64,000 bases of DNA from Arctopsyche grandis. Lineage: Eukaryota; Arthropoda; Insecta; Trichoptera; Hydropsychidae. Shown piece after piece: positions 1 to 12,679 of this stretch. Where the stretch lies: assembly GCF_051622035.1 (NCBI RefSeq), contig NC_135358.1, forward strand, positions 4,541,501 through 4,605,500. Reading direction: 5' to 3'. Position numbers and translations under genes: made by a program. Within the stretch, counting starts at the first letter, position 1. The number at the start of each line of letters is the position of its first letter. The notes under the pieces are model-generated. The model searched no databases. It was not told the DNA's origin and saw nothing but the letters and a program-made list of their open reading frames with translations.

Positions 1-2312
1 TAGATTTTACGATGCATCTAACGTTGGGTTCGTCCGTCCAGGACCAAAATGGGATTTTGATAATTGTCCAGGGTCCAATGGGTTGACAGGACGTGTGTTG
101 TGTGTTTGTTAATCCCATCGCACGCCATTTTACATTTCCAATTTCCCACGCGGATAATCAAATTCAGTTAACGCCGTCATCGCCCAGTCGGTTGCGAATT
201 TCAAACTGTCGATTTTAATCCGAATCCATTTCGTTATTCGCGTCAAGACACGGTTTAAAAGTTAGCGTGGATCCCAATATCAAAGTCAAACGTGGACAAG
301 TTCAATAATTTAGTTTTCAAACGTCTCAAATACATACGTAATTTGGCATGTGGAGATCCCTCTCGCAATGCGTACACGTTTCGCAAAACTCAAATTCGCA
401 ACAACGAGTGGTGATATTATATTGCGAAACTTGCCAGAGCTCAGAAGGGTCTCTTTGCAATCTCTGTTCAAGGTCGATAGTTAACCAAACATGATTAAAT
501 CGAAGAAACTCTCCAGGAGGACTAACATGTGTGCTCATTTCAACTCGCGTACTTATTTACATTTCGATAAAATCCACATTATTATTAATATATACATCAA
601 CTCGTTGAGATTTTTGTAAATTACACGAGTTTTCATTTCCTGAGCTTTGGCAAATAAAACTGAATATTTTTAGAAACTCTAGATACAAACGTAAGATGCA
701 AAAGTAAAAATATTTTATTAAATATAAATACTTACTGATTGATTTATTCGCCTACAAGTTGATAGCTCAAAAATTTAAATATAATAACCTAAGTTTTCAA
801 TATTTACTTATAATACAATTATACATATAATATATATGTATACATACATATATTACTTGTATGTACATATATATTATATGTTGTTTATACGAGAGTAGTA
901 TAAGTATGTACGTTCTGTTCTTTAAATTTTACTGTAATACTTAAGTGCGTCTTATTTTGTGCTTTCAAAAGCTTGGAAAACATTTTCAAACAACGCCACA
1001 TTTTCGAAATATCATAATTATATATCATTATAATTCACAGCACTAATTTTTGAAAAATCTGCAAGTTTGGTCATCCATTGTGTTTTTCAATCATACATAA
1101 ACGAATGAGCATATGTAAATTTACAAAATAAAAAAAATAATTGTATCTAATAATATAATTTAAAATTTAACGAAAATGGATCCAATAAATTCTTATTACA
1201 TACGTTACATTTTAATTTGGGAAATATTTAAACTATACAGATCAAAAAATATATTTATTTTTCTAAATTAATTCCTCAGCATCATCGTCAACATCCCACC
1301 AATTACAATAGGTTTATCCAACATGTTATTATTTTTTTTTCATTCATTTAATTCTATACAATTATAATCTCAATCTTTTCCCACAGAACGAATGCGTAAA
1401 TATTAGTTTTGTCTACATACACACATATGGTAGATATGATTATACATACATACATGTTCTCATTACTTATTTTTTTTTTGTTTACATATCCATTTTTTAC
1501 TCCTATACAATCATGGAAATATTTTATATTTATAATTAAAATAAAATATGAAATACTTCATGTGTGTATATTTTCTTTATAACCCACTACGAGGCATTTT
1601 ACATAGATTACACGATACATATATTCAACATAATTATAATATATACAAAATATTCACATGTTTATCCACGACAATACATAACACAAACATATACATACAC
1701 ATTGTAGCAAATTGAACAATAACACAAACGCCGATAGGCTCGAATCATTAAAGCTCGGCTATATCGTAATTAAACCCAGTTTATAACGTATGGCCGACCC
1801 CCGAACACAACACTAACCATATCTCGCACGGACCAGTTAATTAACAAACATCTTTCGCTTTATAATTTACGCTCTGCGTGTCTGTCTGTGCGTTTAATTA
1901 TCCGGGAATTTTCCACGGCGAAACGAACGCATCCAGGGCCCGTTGCCTAAGGAGTACAAAATTACATGGAGGGGTTGCGGAAAATTTTACTGAAAATTTT
2001 CGCGATCAAAGCGTCTTTCCCGGTATGATGTAAGTGCTGTGTATCTATACATATTATATTATATTAAGTACACATCACGTGTGGTATTGAAGTGCGTGCG
2101 TTTGACTACGAGGCGCCTTTTGTGGGGCGCCATTATCTCGCCGAGGTAGAATTACTGTTTATGCATTAAAATTGTAATCCGGCTAATCCGTTCTGTCTCC
2201 TGGTTTAAACCCTTTCTCTCACTCTGGCTTGAGTAGCGGTCGTCAACCTATGACTCACACGGAACAAATTTAACCTAAAAGTATTTCTATGAATTACGAG
2301 AATCATTTGAAA
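1..2312. other. Left flank, unassigned
   Basis: GC-richer unique sequence at 1-540 and 1720-2200 flanks an AT-rich core with TACATATA runs. The minus-strand frame at 326-538 has some exon-like character (see findings) but no family I recognise. No other feature is supported. Confidence 0.6.
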
Positions 2313-3055
2313 CTAGTTAAATAGCCCGATGAAATATCATCGCATGGGTATAAAATTATTATATACCCGTATAAAACTAAAAAAAAATCCGGAACCGGAA
2401 CCGTTATTTTCGTAGACTCTCATAGATAGTTTTCAATTCTTTATTTGTAATAATTTTCAATTCTTTAAGTTAACGTTAACAAAATGTAATATTTTCCGAC
2501 TATACACAAACGGTCATTGACCTCGTAACGTTGAATATTATTATTACACATAAGAAATTACGTGCATATACATATGATGTGTATTTACAACACGTATTCT
2601 GGGCGAGGATATGGCATGCGACGCGAGCTCGTGAGGGCCATTGCGTTTGGATCGGAGGGTCCGAGGTTCGATTCCCGGCGCTCGCGGTGAATGAAATCAA
2701 TTTTTTTCTCGAATATCGTCAAAATAGAAATAATTTAAATTATAATTATAATTTAATTGAAAATAAATACATAAAAAAATGGTTCAAAACCTCGCTAAAT
2801 GAAATTATTAAAATTACGTATTTTTATATAGCGAGAAGGAATATTTCAATTAATGTTTAAAAAAAAGGCGAAATGAAAAATTGGATTTGGCGTGATGTCC
2901 GAGACCATTAGCTCAATTTAGACCCATATTCAGGCTATTTGGGGTGATCGGTTCGAGTCGCGACAAAGTCGTCTCGTCGAAAAATGAATTAATCGATTTT
3001 TATCGATTCGTTCATTATGTTCGGCGAGAGTTAGGACACACACACACACACACAG

Positions 3056-3094
<39 letters not shown>

Positions 3095-3097
3095 CAT
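2313..3097 (-). mobile_element. Helitron-like non-autonomous element A, copy 1
   Basis: Reverse-strand relative of 38537-39453. On the minus strand it ends with a stem-loop (GATGATATTTCATC), then GGGCTATTTAACTAG and T, the layout of a Helitron 3' end (hairpin about 11 nt before CTRR). Internally it carries a tRNA-like B-box segment (GAGGTTCGATTCCCGG on the + strand, about 2663-2678). Its other end runs into a (CA)n microsatellite at 3038-3097. The 5' terminus seen in the other copy (AAAGACGGTAATCTGTG) is absent; beyond the microsatellite lies family B sequence instead. No protein is encoded. Confidence 0.6.
3038..3097. repeat. (CA)n microsatellite
   Basis: A run of CA interrupted by AGCC and GC units. 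It joins element A to family B. Confidence 0.95.
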
Positions 3098-3245
3098 TTT
3101 TTCTAGATCATGAAAACCTGATCAGTGATCGATTCCGAGTTCGAATCAGTCAAAATCTCAAGTTCTAATTTTCGCATGATCATAAAACTTCATCTATTGT
3201 TACTACGTACATATGCAGATAAAGTAAAAATTGTATTTTAATACT
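3098..3245 (+). repeat. Family B interspersed repeat, copy 1
   Basis: Shares TCTAGATCATGAAAAC, GATCAGTGATCGATTC and CATGATCATAAAACTTCATC with copies at 47060-47210 (reverse) and 61973-62125. All three lie against a CA-rich tract. Unclassified. Confidence 0.7.
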
Positions 3246-3664
3246 TTTTTTTTGAAAATCTGTTCAACATTAAATAAATTTGCGTACTAGATTTATGTAA
3301 AATATGATTATATAAAGTTAACTTAATGTAAATTAATGTAAACATTCAAAATGGATTAAATTGAGCATCGCGCAATAGCAAAATTGTTTCTTAAAAACGA
3401 TTTATTGTATATAAATGAAAAACTTTAGCGAGATGAAAAATACGTCCCTATAGAAATATAGTGACAGTATATTTATAATTTAAATTTAAAATGAATATAG
3501 TACATATATTCATTTTAAAGTATGTATCTATGTAAATCTGTATGTACATATGTAAAGCACTAATAATCCAATTACCGTAAATCTTTTTATGGATAGTTGG
3601 TTATGCGACAAAACGCGCACAGCAAAACGCTGACGCAACAAAACGCTCAAGGACATATTCACAG

Positions 3665-5335
3665 ACATAACCTATTGCTATTATCTCGGCTATTCCCAAA
3701 ATTTTTGACATCATCCTTCACCGTTTGATTCTTGCGCAGTTTAAGAGATTATTGTGTGATGAGCAACATGGTTTTACACCCTGTCGTTCCACTACCACTA
3801 ATCTCGCCTGCTTCACACATTTGATCATGTCTAAAGTTGACGTTGGTCAGCAAGTTGATGTAGCTTTGACTTTCGTAAAGCCTTTGATCAAGTCAATAAT
3901 GACGCTCTTTTGATCAGGTTAGCTGAAGTGGGTTTTTCAACGCGTCTTCTTAAACTCTTTGCTTCTTATCTTAGTGATAGGAAGCAATTTGTTAGATATG
4001 GTCTTTATGAATCTCCTTCATTTTTTACTCGATCTGGTGTTACTCAGGGGTCCACTTTAGGCCCATTACTATTTACAATTCTTATTAATAACCTCCCTAG
4101 AGTTTTATGTAATGCATCATGTCTCTTGTTTGCTGACGACGTTAAATTATTTTTTGCTGTCAAGGATGAGAGGCAAGCCTCTCTCCTTCAAGCTGATATT
4201 AACGCTGTCTTGGAGTTCAGTTCTAGTTTAGGCCTTGAACTTAATTTAAACAAATGTGCAATTATGAGCTATGGACGTGCACATTCACTCTATTGTCACG
4301 GATATTCCATTAGATCCGTCTTGTTGAAGCGTGTGGAATCTATTTTGGTATCGATTTGGGTATCACTTTTGATCCTCAGCTCACCTTTCACAACCATATC
4401 AAAAAAGTCGCTGACGTTTCCTTTCGTCGACTTGGATTTGTTTTGAGATATGCAAGATTATTCTCCAATCCTTTGTCTTCTCGCTTGCTTTTCAATTCGC
4501 TTGTGAGAAGTAAGCTAGAGTATAATGCGATTGTGTGGAATCCGCATGAAGCAAATAACTCTCTGATGATTGAGAAAGTGCAAAAAGCATTTCTTCGTTT
4601 CCTATATAGGAAAGAATATGGGTATTACCCATATCTCTACCCCACTCCTTTCCTTTTGGGCATGCTTGGGTATAATTCCCTTGAACTTCGGAGAAACTTC
4701 TCATTAATTCGTTTCGTTCTCCTGCTCTTACGTGGTAAAACGTCATGCCCGTTGTTGCTGGAGCAGTTGGGGCTTTATGTCCCTATTCACTATGTGCGTG
4801 GTAGACATCATCATTTGCTGGCTGTACCTCCTGCCCACACAGTCCTTTTTCGAATGGCTCCTATTCCAAGAGCTATCCGACTTCTTAATGAAATCGTTGC
4901 TGCCGAGACTGAATGTGATATTTTCCACCTTAGTGAGCGTAAATTGTCGGAAATTACTCTAACCCATTTATCTGGTAGTCTGCGCTCATCATTGTTTTCA
5001 TGATTGATTGTGATTTATGAGTGAAATTTTGATTAACTCTCTTCCATTTGGGCCTTACAGGGATGTTTTGTATTTGTAGTTGTTTCTTACATATTTATTG
5101 AAACTGGCTGTAGGTGCAAGGCATTCCTTATGCTATATTTTATTTGATATTTTTACTTTATCTGTTATTATAAATGCTATTTTTTATGTATGTATGGATG
5201 TATTTATGTTTATGTTTAATTGTTATTTTGTTTTTTTTCTTTTTTGTGTTATATTTTTTGACCATTGTGGCGCTTTAGGAATTCCTGTTATGCCACAATG
5301 GTCTGTTTAAAATAAATAAATAAATAAATTAATAA
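3665..5335 (+). pseudogene. Broken non-LTR retrotransposon (jockey/CR1-like), 3' part of reverse transcriptase
   Basis: 5'-truncated LINE relic. Reverse transcriptase sequence starts at about 3671 (PIAIISAIPKIFD) and includes EQHGFTPCRSTTTNL, GVTQGSTLGPLLF and the catalytic box FADD (4129-4140, a variant of YADD). The frame is broken at least twice, near 3860-3880 and near 4345-4360, so the coding pieces lie in three segments (3725-3913, 3910-4446, 4356-5003). The endonuclease and N-terminal ORF are missing. The 3' end has a perfect 12-bp stem-loop (5260-5303) and an (AAAT)n tail (5310-5335), the expected target-primed insertion signature. Not functional. A second, reversed 3' end of the same family lies at 13668-14290. 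Confidence 0.88.
5260..5303 (+). other. LINE 3'-terminal stem-loop
   Basis: GACCATTGTGGC (5260-5271) pairs perfectly with GCCACAATGGTC (5292-5303) around a 20-nt loop, just before the (AAAT)n tail. It is probably the RNA structure recognised by the LINE reverse transcriptase (inferred from family behaviour). Confidence 0.85.
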
Positions 5336-6969
5336 ATTAATAACGTTTACTGACATTATATTCACAGATTAAATACTCACGGAATTATTAGTATGAACAA
5401 AAATATTATTTTTTACAAAAAAATATTTCAAAATTCAATCAAACTAACCTCTTATAGGAATACCCGAGTTCAGAAATTTTAAATTTTTAAATAGCCTTTT
5501 TTTTAAACATTAATTGAAATATTTTCCTTCTCGCTATATAAAAATACGTAATTATAATATTTAGCGAGGCTTTATACCATTTTTTTTGTTTTCTTATTAA
5601 AAAATTAAATATATTTTTAATTGAAATTAATTTATATATTAACGATATTTGAAAAATAAAATTAATACCAGATCGCGGGATCGAAAGTACCCCCCACACG
5701 ACTAGAGCACTGTACACGGACCGATAGAGTATATAGAGAAAGTGCCCTAAATAAATTTAATATTCAATAATTTATAATATTTAAGGTTGCGATGTCAATG
5801 ATCGGGGTTTGTATAAATCTTTTTGCTTACGTCACGCGATGTAAAAATACGTACTTTTCATATTATCCGATTCCGATTCCGACATCCACTTCAATGTTGA
5901 CTTCGGATTTTATAATTTTATTTTTATTTTTTATTGCATAATTTAATAGGCATAACCGATTCCCGATTTCTGTTTCAGTTCCGATTCCGATTAAATATTA
6001 CTCTTCATATTGTAACTTTATTTTAAATCCGAAAGCACCCGTTGAAATTTCAAAGGGCATACAACTTGTTATATAGTATATATTTGATCATAATCAAACT
6101 ATCATATTATAAATAGCAATGACTCGATTTAGGGCAACATTGAAGATCAAAAACCTGATCACAGCCGAGTCAAAAAGCGTGCGTAACTCGATTAAAAATA
6201 GCTCACTTAATTTTTAACCGGCGTGGTTTAAAGTTGAACTCTAAAATGGCGGCCGAGGGTGAAAGCTCAGCTCGAACCCACGCCATGGTTCGATGCGATA
6301 ACGGACGTCGTCGTTTCGATTCGGTTATTTAACGTCTTAACTGCGTCGATTAGTTTTATTTGATGGCGAAACTGCCGGCAATTATTTATGCGGCCAAGTA
6401 AATAAATGGTGTGTTAAAGTAAGTGATGGCGGTTGAGGCCCCACAAAATCGTGGACACCCGGGTCAACTTACGGCGGATATTAAGAAGATGTGAACCATT
6501 TATCAGCTTTGGTTCCCATCTTGAACGGACCGAAATGCTGTCTGGATACCGTGACCCTGTGTTTATTATGTAAGCACATGATGATTTGCAAGGCGCAAAT
6601 ACATATGTACATACATATAATATAAGCGCGAGTGATCATCTCAAATTTGTGTATGACAGTCAGTTGTCACAGGATAGAATTGAAAATATATAATTACGTA
6701 AGTTCTACAAACTACATATGTATATGTATCTATACGACTATAATGCAAAACCGATTATGTATGTTTGTTTCTATGTATTGATTAATATCATTATTATTTG
6801 TGTCTTCCTGAATACTGAATGTTTTAAACGTTCTAAGAATCGCGGCAAATCAATTCATGTAATTTGTATTGAATTATTGGTATAACTCGTTTGTAAGTAT
6901 TATGACTGTATTGTTGAATATATGTACTTAATAATTCGAATTTCACACATTAGCTATACGTTATATCGC
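5336..6969. other. Unassigned flank with element A fragment and GC-richer island
   Basis: About 5496-5660 matches internal element A sequence (AAACATTAATTGAAATATT, CGCTATATAAAAATACGTA) in the orientation of the 38.9-kb copy. About 6200-6560 is a GC-richer, low-repeat island with no coding signal I recognise. The rest is AT-rich. Confidence 0.55.
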
Positions 6970-7714
6970 TAAAAACATTTTTGGTTTGTAGCCCACTGAG
7001 AATTTTGGCATTTTGGATACCAATTGAGTGCAAATGTACAATGCAAAAGTTTTGATTCCGGATGTCGGACTTTGTTCAAAAATTTTTCATCACTTAAAAT
7101 CACTATAAATATGATAAAAATAAAATACCAAAGAGACAGAAATAATTTGAAAGGTCAAAATAAAATAATGAAATATTGCTTTAAAAAATATTACTACTTC
7201 GAGTTTACGAATTCTAGCTAAGTCATTATCAACTCTAAGTTAGCACATAATAAATACTAGTATAAATTTTCGGCTTGATTCGTTCAATGGTATGGAAAAA
7301 ATCGTGTGGTCTCAACATTTTTTACTATATATGTACATAAGAGAAAAAATCCTACTTCTGGTTTATTAAATTTAATGATTTTTTTTATTTTCATCACATT
7401 AATACAAGAATTATACAAAATTTTTTTCGTGAACAGAAAACATATTTGAAGGGTCGAAAAAAATAGTGAAAGAAAAATAAAACGAGAGTAAACTGCGACT
7501 TCCGGTTGATGGTTGCTCACCAAGTTGTATATACATTCATATAACTTACTATTAAGCTGAAACTTTTGATATGAAATTTCGGTTCAATATACCAAAAGGT
7601 TTCTGAGAAAAACATTAAAAAACCTCGATTATGTAGATTATGTACTGCTTCCGGCTAAGGTAAAAATATTTTAAAAATATAAGTACAGAATTTATAATTT
7701 TAATTACAAGTAAA

Positions 7715-7782
<68 letters not shown>

Positions 7783-7960
7783 ATAGAGGGAGGTACCATT
7801 TCTGGTAAATTTAAAAAATTGAAAAAACAACGTCATATCGATAAGCATTTTAGTAACCGATATTAACTTTCACTTCAATTGGACTATCTGTGTTCAAAAA
7901 ATCCCCAAAATACACAGACTCAAATACTAATACATGTTAATAACAACTTTATCGGTTCGA
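6970..7960 (+). repeat. Family E repeat: six degenerate ~150-bp monomers
   Basis: Cores resembling ACTTCCGGTT occur at about 7053, 7195, 7352, 7498, 7650 and 7798, spaced 142-156 bp. Related blocks lie at 47270-48075 (reverse) and 55330-55910. An (AT)n run at 7722-7778 interrupts the fifth interval. There is no coding capacity. Confidence 0.7.
7722..7778. repeat. (AT)n microsatellite
   Basis: An uninterrupted AT dinucleotide run inside a family E repeat. Confidence 0.97.
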
Positions 7961-8037
7961 TAAATTTTCCCAATATTTTACATAATTAATCTATAAGTGA
8001 ATTAAAAAATATGATTTATGTAATAAAAATGATGCAA

Positions 8038-8108
8038 TGTTAGTAATTGGCTAAGAAGACGCATTGTGTTTTGCCTGTTAGGCCTTTCTGGTGAAAATAA
8101 AAATAAAA
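8038..8108 (+). repeat. SINE 3'-tail fragment
   Basis: Diverged copy of the SINE 3' end (GTAATTGGCTAAGAAGACGC ... TTAGGCCTTTCTGGT) followed by AAAATAAAATAA. Confidence 0.65.
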
Positions 8109-8639
8109 TAATTAATCCATTGATACATTCATTATATTTTCGGCTTAAAGTGGAATATTATAGTTGCAAATCACAGGAAAAAATCGAAAGCGGGTTAAGA
8201 AGAGGCTAGTACAAAGTTGTACATACATATGTAAATACGTACAAATTTAATCATCGAAAATATTATATTTCCATAGATTCGTTTGAAGTTTTACATTTTC
8301 CTTAAATATAATCTCTAGTAATTATTATTATTTTGTGTGTATAATCCAATTTTAATAACGTTTCATCTTTCTCGTGATGCTTTATATTTTCAAACGGCTT
8401 AAATTGCAAAATTTTCTTCCTGATGAATATTTTTCTTCTATTATCATTATTATTATTATGTTCAAGCTGTGTTATTAAGTCTTGCGCGATTTTACCTCGA
8501 TAAGAAATTGCTAACAAACCGCCTAGAGGTTTAAACTTGTCGTCTCCATACAGCAATATCACAATGTTATTAATAATAAAAAAATATGCAAAAATTATAT
8601 GCGCCCTCGATTTCCATATTAAACGCAAATATCACACAA

Positions 8640-8995
8640 ATATTAACCATACTAACACACTTGTGAAGAGTCTCGGTGATTACAACAAAATGTCTATGCC
8701 CTTCAGGTATAAACACAGATTACCTAAACACAATCTGCTTTAGGTCATCGACTTTAATTAATATTATGTATTAGATGTATTATGAGCATTTATAAGAATT
8801 GTAAATAGGTTTTTGAGCTCTTTTTCCTATTATGCTGTACATTAACATTAGAATAATATAATACTATGATTACTAACATAATTAAATTAAAATTGTAAAA
8901 TAGAAAATGATCATTAGATCAGTAGCTATTAAAATAGATATAAGATGTATTGTGAACATAATTTAATAATAATAAAAAGCATTTAAAAAATAAAA
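8640..8995 (-). repeat. Family D repeat, copy 1
   Basis: Unclassified ~340-bp repeat with blocks TGAAGAGTCTCGGTGATTAC, TTTTTCCTATTATGCTGTAC and ATGATCATTAGATCAGTAGC. Related copies are at 15765-16080, 17330-17560, 22365-22510, 23485-23670, 38085-38400 and 48965-49980. No coding frame is conserved. Confidence 0.75.
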
Positions 8996-8999
8996 AAAC

Positions 9000-11180
9000 A
9001 CAAATATTAAAAAATTAAATGTCAAATATTTGATTGGTGTTATTATGGCGAAGGTTGTTATCGCGATGAGTTTAAACAGACTTGAAAAAGTCTGAGAATG
9101 ATCAAAATATGCGTCTCTGAACTTTTCACATTGGCAATTGAGACGGTGAGAGATTGTCGAATTTACTTGCGCACGCAAATTCGCAAGGTGGAAATTGCAA
9201 GTGAGATGAAAATTCCGACATCTTTGTAAGTACGTTATTTGCAAGTTTTTCAGTGCATTTCAGTGGTGACGTGTTATCGTGAAACTTGATTACTGGCGGT
9301 GAAAGCCTTATAAAATTGCAAGGGAGCGCAGCGCAATATAAAGAAAATCTTTCTAGTTACGAGAGACACCGGGAGAGGATGCGAGCTCAAACTAGATTTT
9401 ACGACCGCAAAAAAAAAAGTGGAACATCAAAAATAATGAAAATATACTACAGAATGTACATACATATTTGCGCGATCAAAATTAATGTTATTCGGTGTGC
9501 GTATTTTATTTTCACATATTTATTGTATGTATATTTCGCGTGCTTTCTACCGAAGTTATCAAACACATGTTTTAATTAAATGGAATTTTTCGAAGCACTC
9601 TTTTTACTCTCTCTCTCTCTGGTAAAATGTGAAATAATGACGATAACTTTCTTTGATTTTTGTGGCTTTAAAATTTTCACGTTTTCAAAGAAGTTGATTA
9701 AAGTAAAAAATACACGTTATTTTTACGTCTTGGCTCACATTACTAATAAGCTATTTTTATAATTGTGTGTGTATGTATTATATATACAATATTAAAAACG
9801 AAACATTTTAAATATAAATACAAAACATTTTAAATATAAATACAAAACATAATTTATATAAATGAAAAATATGTACATACATATATTATGAATTACAAAA
9901 AAGGTTCTTAAAATAAAATTTTAAAATCAGCATGAATTAATTAGGAAGGTTTGTTCACTCACGGGATATATCAATACCTGTAAAAAGCGTAAGAAAGTAA
10001 TGAATGAAATAATTAACTAATTTCATATTCGTTACGAATATTTCTATCGATTCTTTAATACAGTGTTTCCCAAGCTATGTTCCGCGGAACACCAGTGTCC
10101 CATTAAACCTGAATAGGTGTTCCGCAACAATTTGGAAAAGGTTTTAAACACTACAACATATTTAAATATATTCTACTTCATGTTGAAAGGCGAGTGATGA
10201 TCAACATCAACTAATGTTTATGATGTCAAGTATCTATGTAGGTACAGGCCATGGACTTGTCAGCAAAACGTCGATCTTAGACACATTATTTCCTTATTTA
10301 TAAAAAAACTTTCCAAAATAATAATACATAACCATTTTTACGTAGGAAAATCTGTTCTTCTGCATTTTAAGTCACAGAGCCTGTTTTATGTTAGGCTATC
10401 AATGATTTCAAAAGTAGATCATAAGTTGTCAGAAGTTTAATAAACGATAGAAATTTTCCACGAAATGCCAAATTACATTTAGCCAATTTTAATATGACAT
10501 TAATAACATAATGATTTGACGCCAATAATTTACAGGATTTTGCAATTCTGACGAGATATATTCTTCAAACAGGATTTAGTGTGTACTTGGATTTAATGTA
10601 TAAATTACAATTTTTTTTTAAAGTTCTCTCCAGTCTTGTGTGCCTTCAACCCAAGAAGAATTATAATATTGGTTTTTTTTGTCAGCAAAAAGCCAACACG
10701 GTTCACAGTACGCTCTTTTCAGTTTTACTGAATAAACTAACCACGTTCTATGTATCTCAATCCCAAACTGGTCGGTCTAGTTAAAATATTTTTTGGAAAA
10801 GTATTTTTTTCCAACGAGGTCTCGAGGAAAAGTTACAAGATCAGGTTGATTCAAAATTAATTTCCACAGATTTTTATCATTTTCTGTCAGCTCAATTGTA
10901 ATGTCCTCGGTCAGTCGGGTATTTTTCTTGAAGAAGGAACCTCATAAATGAATCTACCACTTCACCAGAAAAGGCTCAGGAAGAAAGGCAAGGATTAGTC
11001 GATGAATTTCCACAACAGTTTGCATTTAGTTCTCCGTATAACCCGCACTTTGGAATAAAAATAGTATTCGGTATATTACTACATATATTCAGTTGAAAAA
11101 CGCTATTAAATTATATACATATATGTTCAAGAATAAGAGAGAACTCTCGGCTATATTTATTTCTTTATTTATTTTTTACA
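9000..11180. other. Unassigned intergenic stretch
   Basis: Contains a short tandem duplication (AAACATTTTAAATATAAATA twice, about 9801-9842) and a hAT-like beginning (CAGTGTTTCCCAAGCTATGT, about 10062, with GTTCCGCGGAAC) that has no matching end within the window. Around 10245-10290 a segment resembles part of the piggyBac-type element (GGCCATGGACTTGTC). No supported gene. Confidence 0.5.
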
Positions 11181-11189
11181 TACATATAT

Positions 11190-11584
11190 AACAGGAAGGC
11201 CTTACAGGTAAACCCCAATGCGCCTTCCAGGCCAATTACAAACAATGCAGCATTTTTATTACACAAGTCGTTGAATTACGAGACATCTATGAATTGTACA
11301 TAAATTTTATTGTACATTAATCATACTCAAATAGTGGTGACATAGAAGATAGGAAGTTTTTTTAGCCAATTTTAAACGGGAACCGTTTCAACAATGAAAT
11401 TAGAAAAATTGGCAAAGTCTGATAGGAAACGATGGACCTGGAGGTCACAAATATCCAAGTCTGACCAGCAACAATACAGATATACTCATAAAAATTATTT
11501 TCAATCGAGGTCAGCTCATGGGATCGAACCCGGCGCCTCTCGGTGTTAGGCAGAAACTTAACGACCGAGCTATGCTGCTGGCTA
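11190..11584 (-). mobile_element. tRNA-derived SINE, near full length
   Basis: On the minus strand it starts AGCCAGCAGCATAGCTCGGT, has a pol III B box (GGGTTCGATCCC) and ends with a CTGGAAGGC...GCCTTCCTG hairpin. The body is shared with copies at 32732-33147 and 63173-63581. The A-like box plus B box mark the tRNA-derived head. The terminal stem has one mismatch here. Confidence 0.85.
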
Positions 11585-11813
11585 ATGTAGTACATAAAAT
11601 AAAGGGAGATGCAAATTGGTTGAAAAATAAGAGAGGTTTTTACAAGTTAAATTACATGTAAAAATAATTCAGTCTCATTCGGTTGGTGGTTTGGGAGATA
11701 ATTGAATTCAAAAATATATTTTAGCCTCTTCTATATTTTGTTTATAAAATTGAGACAATATACAAAAAACCTAATCAAGAAATCACCAATTCTCTCCGTA
11801 AACTTTGATCATG

Positions 11814-12412
11814 AGTATGGCAAAGTGCTCAATCTGTCATAGCGAGAGGGAAGCGAAAAGGGAAAAAAAGATCAGAACAGTGTGGACGATAGACGTCACC
11901 GTGAACGAAGATGCAGTATTTTGAAACGTGTATATTACGATTATTTTTCACCATCGTAATAGTGGACGTCATTTCCACATGTATTGATGACCAAACCGAG
12001 CAAAATGACAAAGTTTGAAAACGATCGGATAAGAACCCAAACTTCGTCACACGACAAAATCGTTTCCGAACTAAGAAGAGGTTAGTAATAATAAAATATA
12101 GGCGTTAAAAGAAATTGTTATAGGCGTTTAAGCAATTAAAGCTAGATGACGGCGAAAACGGTTATATGTAAGTAGGCGAACAATGCCACTGAACATTTTG
12201 GGCAATTAACGTCAGGCACTTTTTCGTGGGAGAAGTTTCAAACTCGTCTAACGCGATATTTTTGCACCATCGTAATGGCGGAGGATCCATTTACTTATAT
12301 TGATGACCAAAATGAGCAATATGGCAAAGTATGAAAAAGATCGGATAAGAGGCAAATTTTTTTTCAGAATTGTAATCGTAAGTGAAGCTAAAAGGAAGTT
12401 TGTAAAATCAGT
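11814..12412 (+). repeat. Family C repeat, two adjacent partial copies
   Basis: Two successive copies of the conserved block around GATGACCAAAATGAGCAATA (at about 11987, diverged, and 12300) with CGATCGGATAAGA-type sequence downstream. Family C is unclassified, up to about 590 bp long, and non-coding. Confidence 0.7.
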
Positions 12413-12679
12413 GAAGAAGGCACGCCGCTTTGTGACGCCTCCCGAGTCTCGGCGCCCCTACGCATTGCGTGGTCTGCGGGTGCGGTAGTTTTTTTTTTTT
12501 TAAAAGAAATTTATTCATTTTAAACACACATATTACAAATAGTTTGCTGGCGGAGAGAGCTCTCTTAAATATAAGTATTATATTTATGTACATACCTGCT
12601 ATGTCTACCTAAATTAGTGACTCGACTTTATCCCCACCATTGTGGTGACAAATCCGCGACACCACAAACAGTTTGCTTT

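Noticed and set aside
9286..9579. 97-codon + frame after a TATAAAA
   Set aside because: No homology, ends in AT-rich hydrophobic sequence; a promoter here would be guesswork.
10062..10110. hAT-like terminus CAGTGTTTCCCAAGCTATGT
   Set aside because: Suggestive, but no matching inverted end, target duplication or transposase reading frame could be found downstream.
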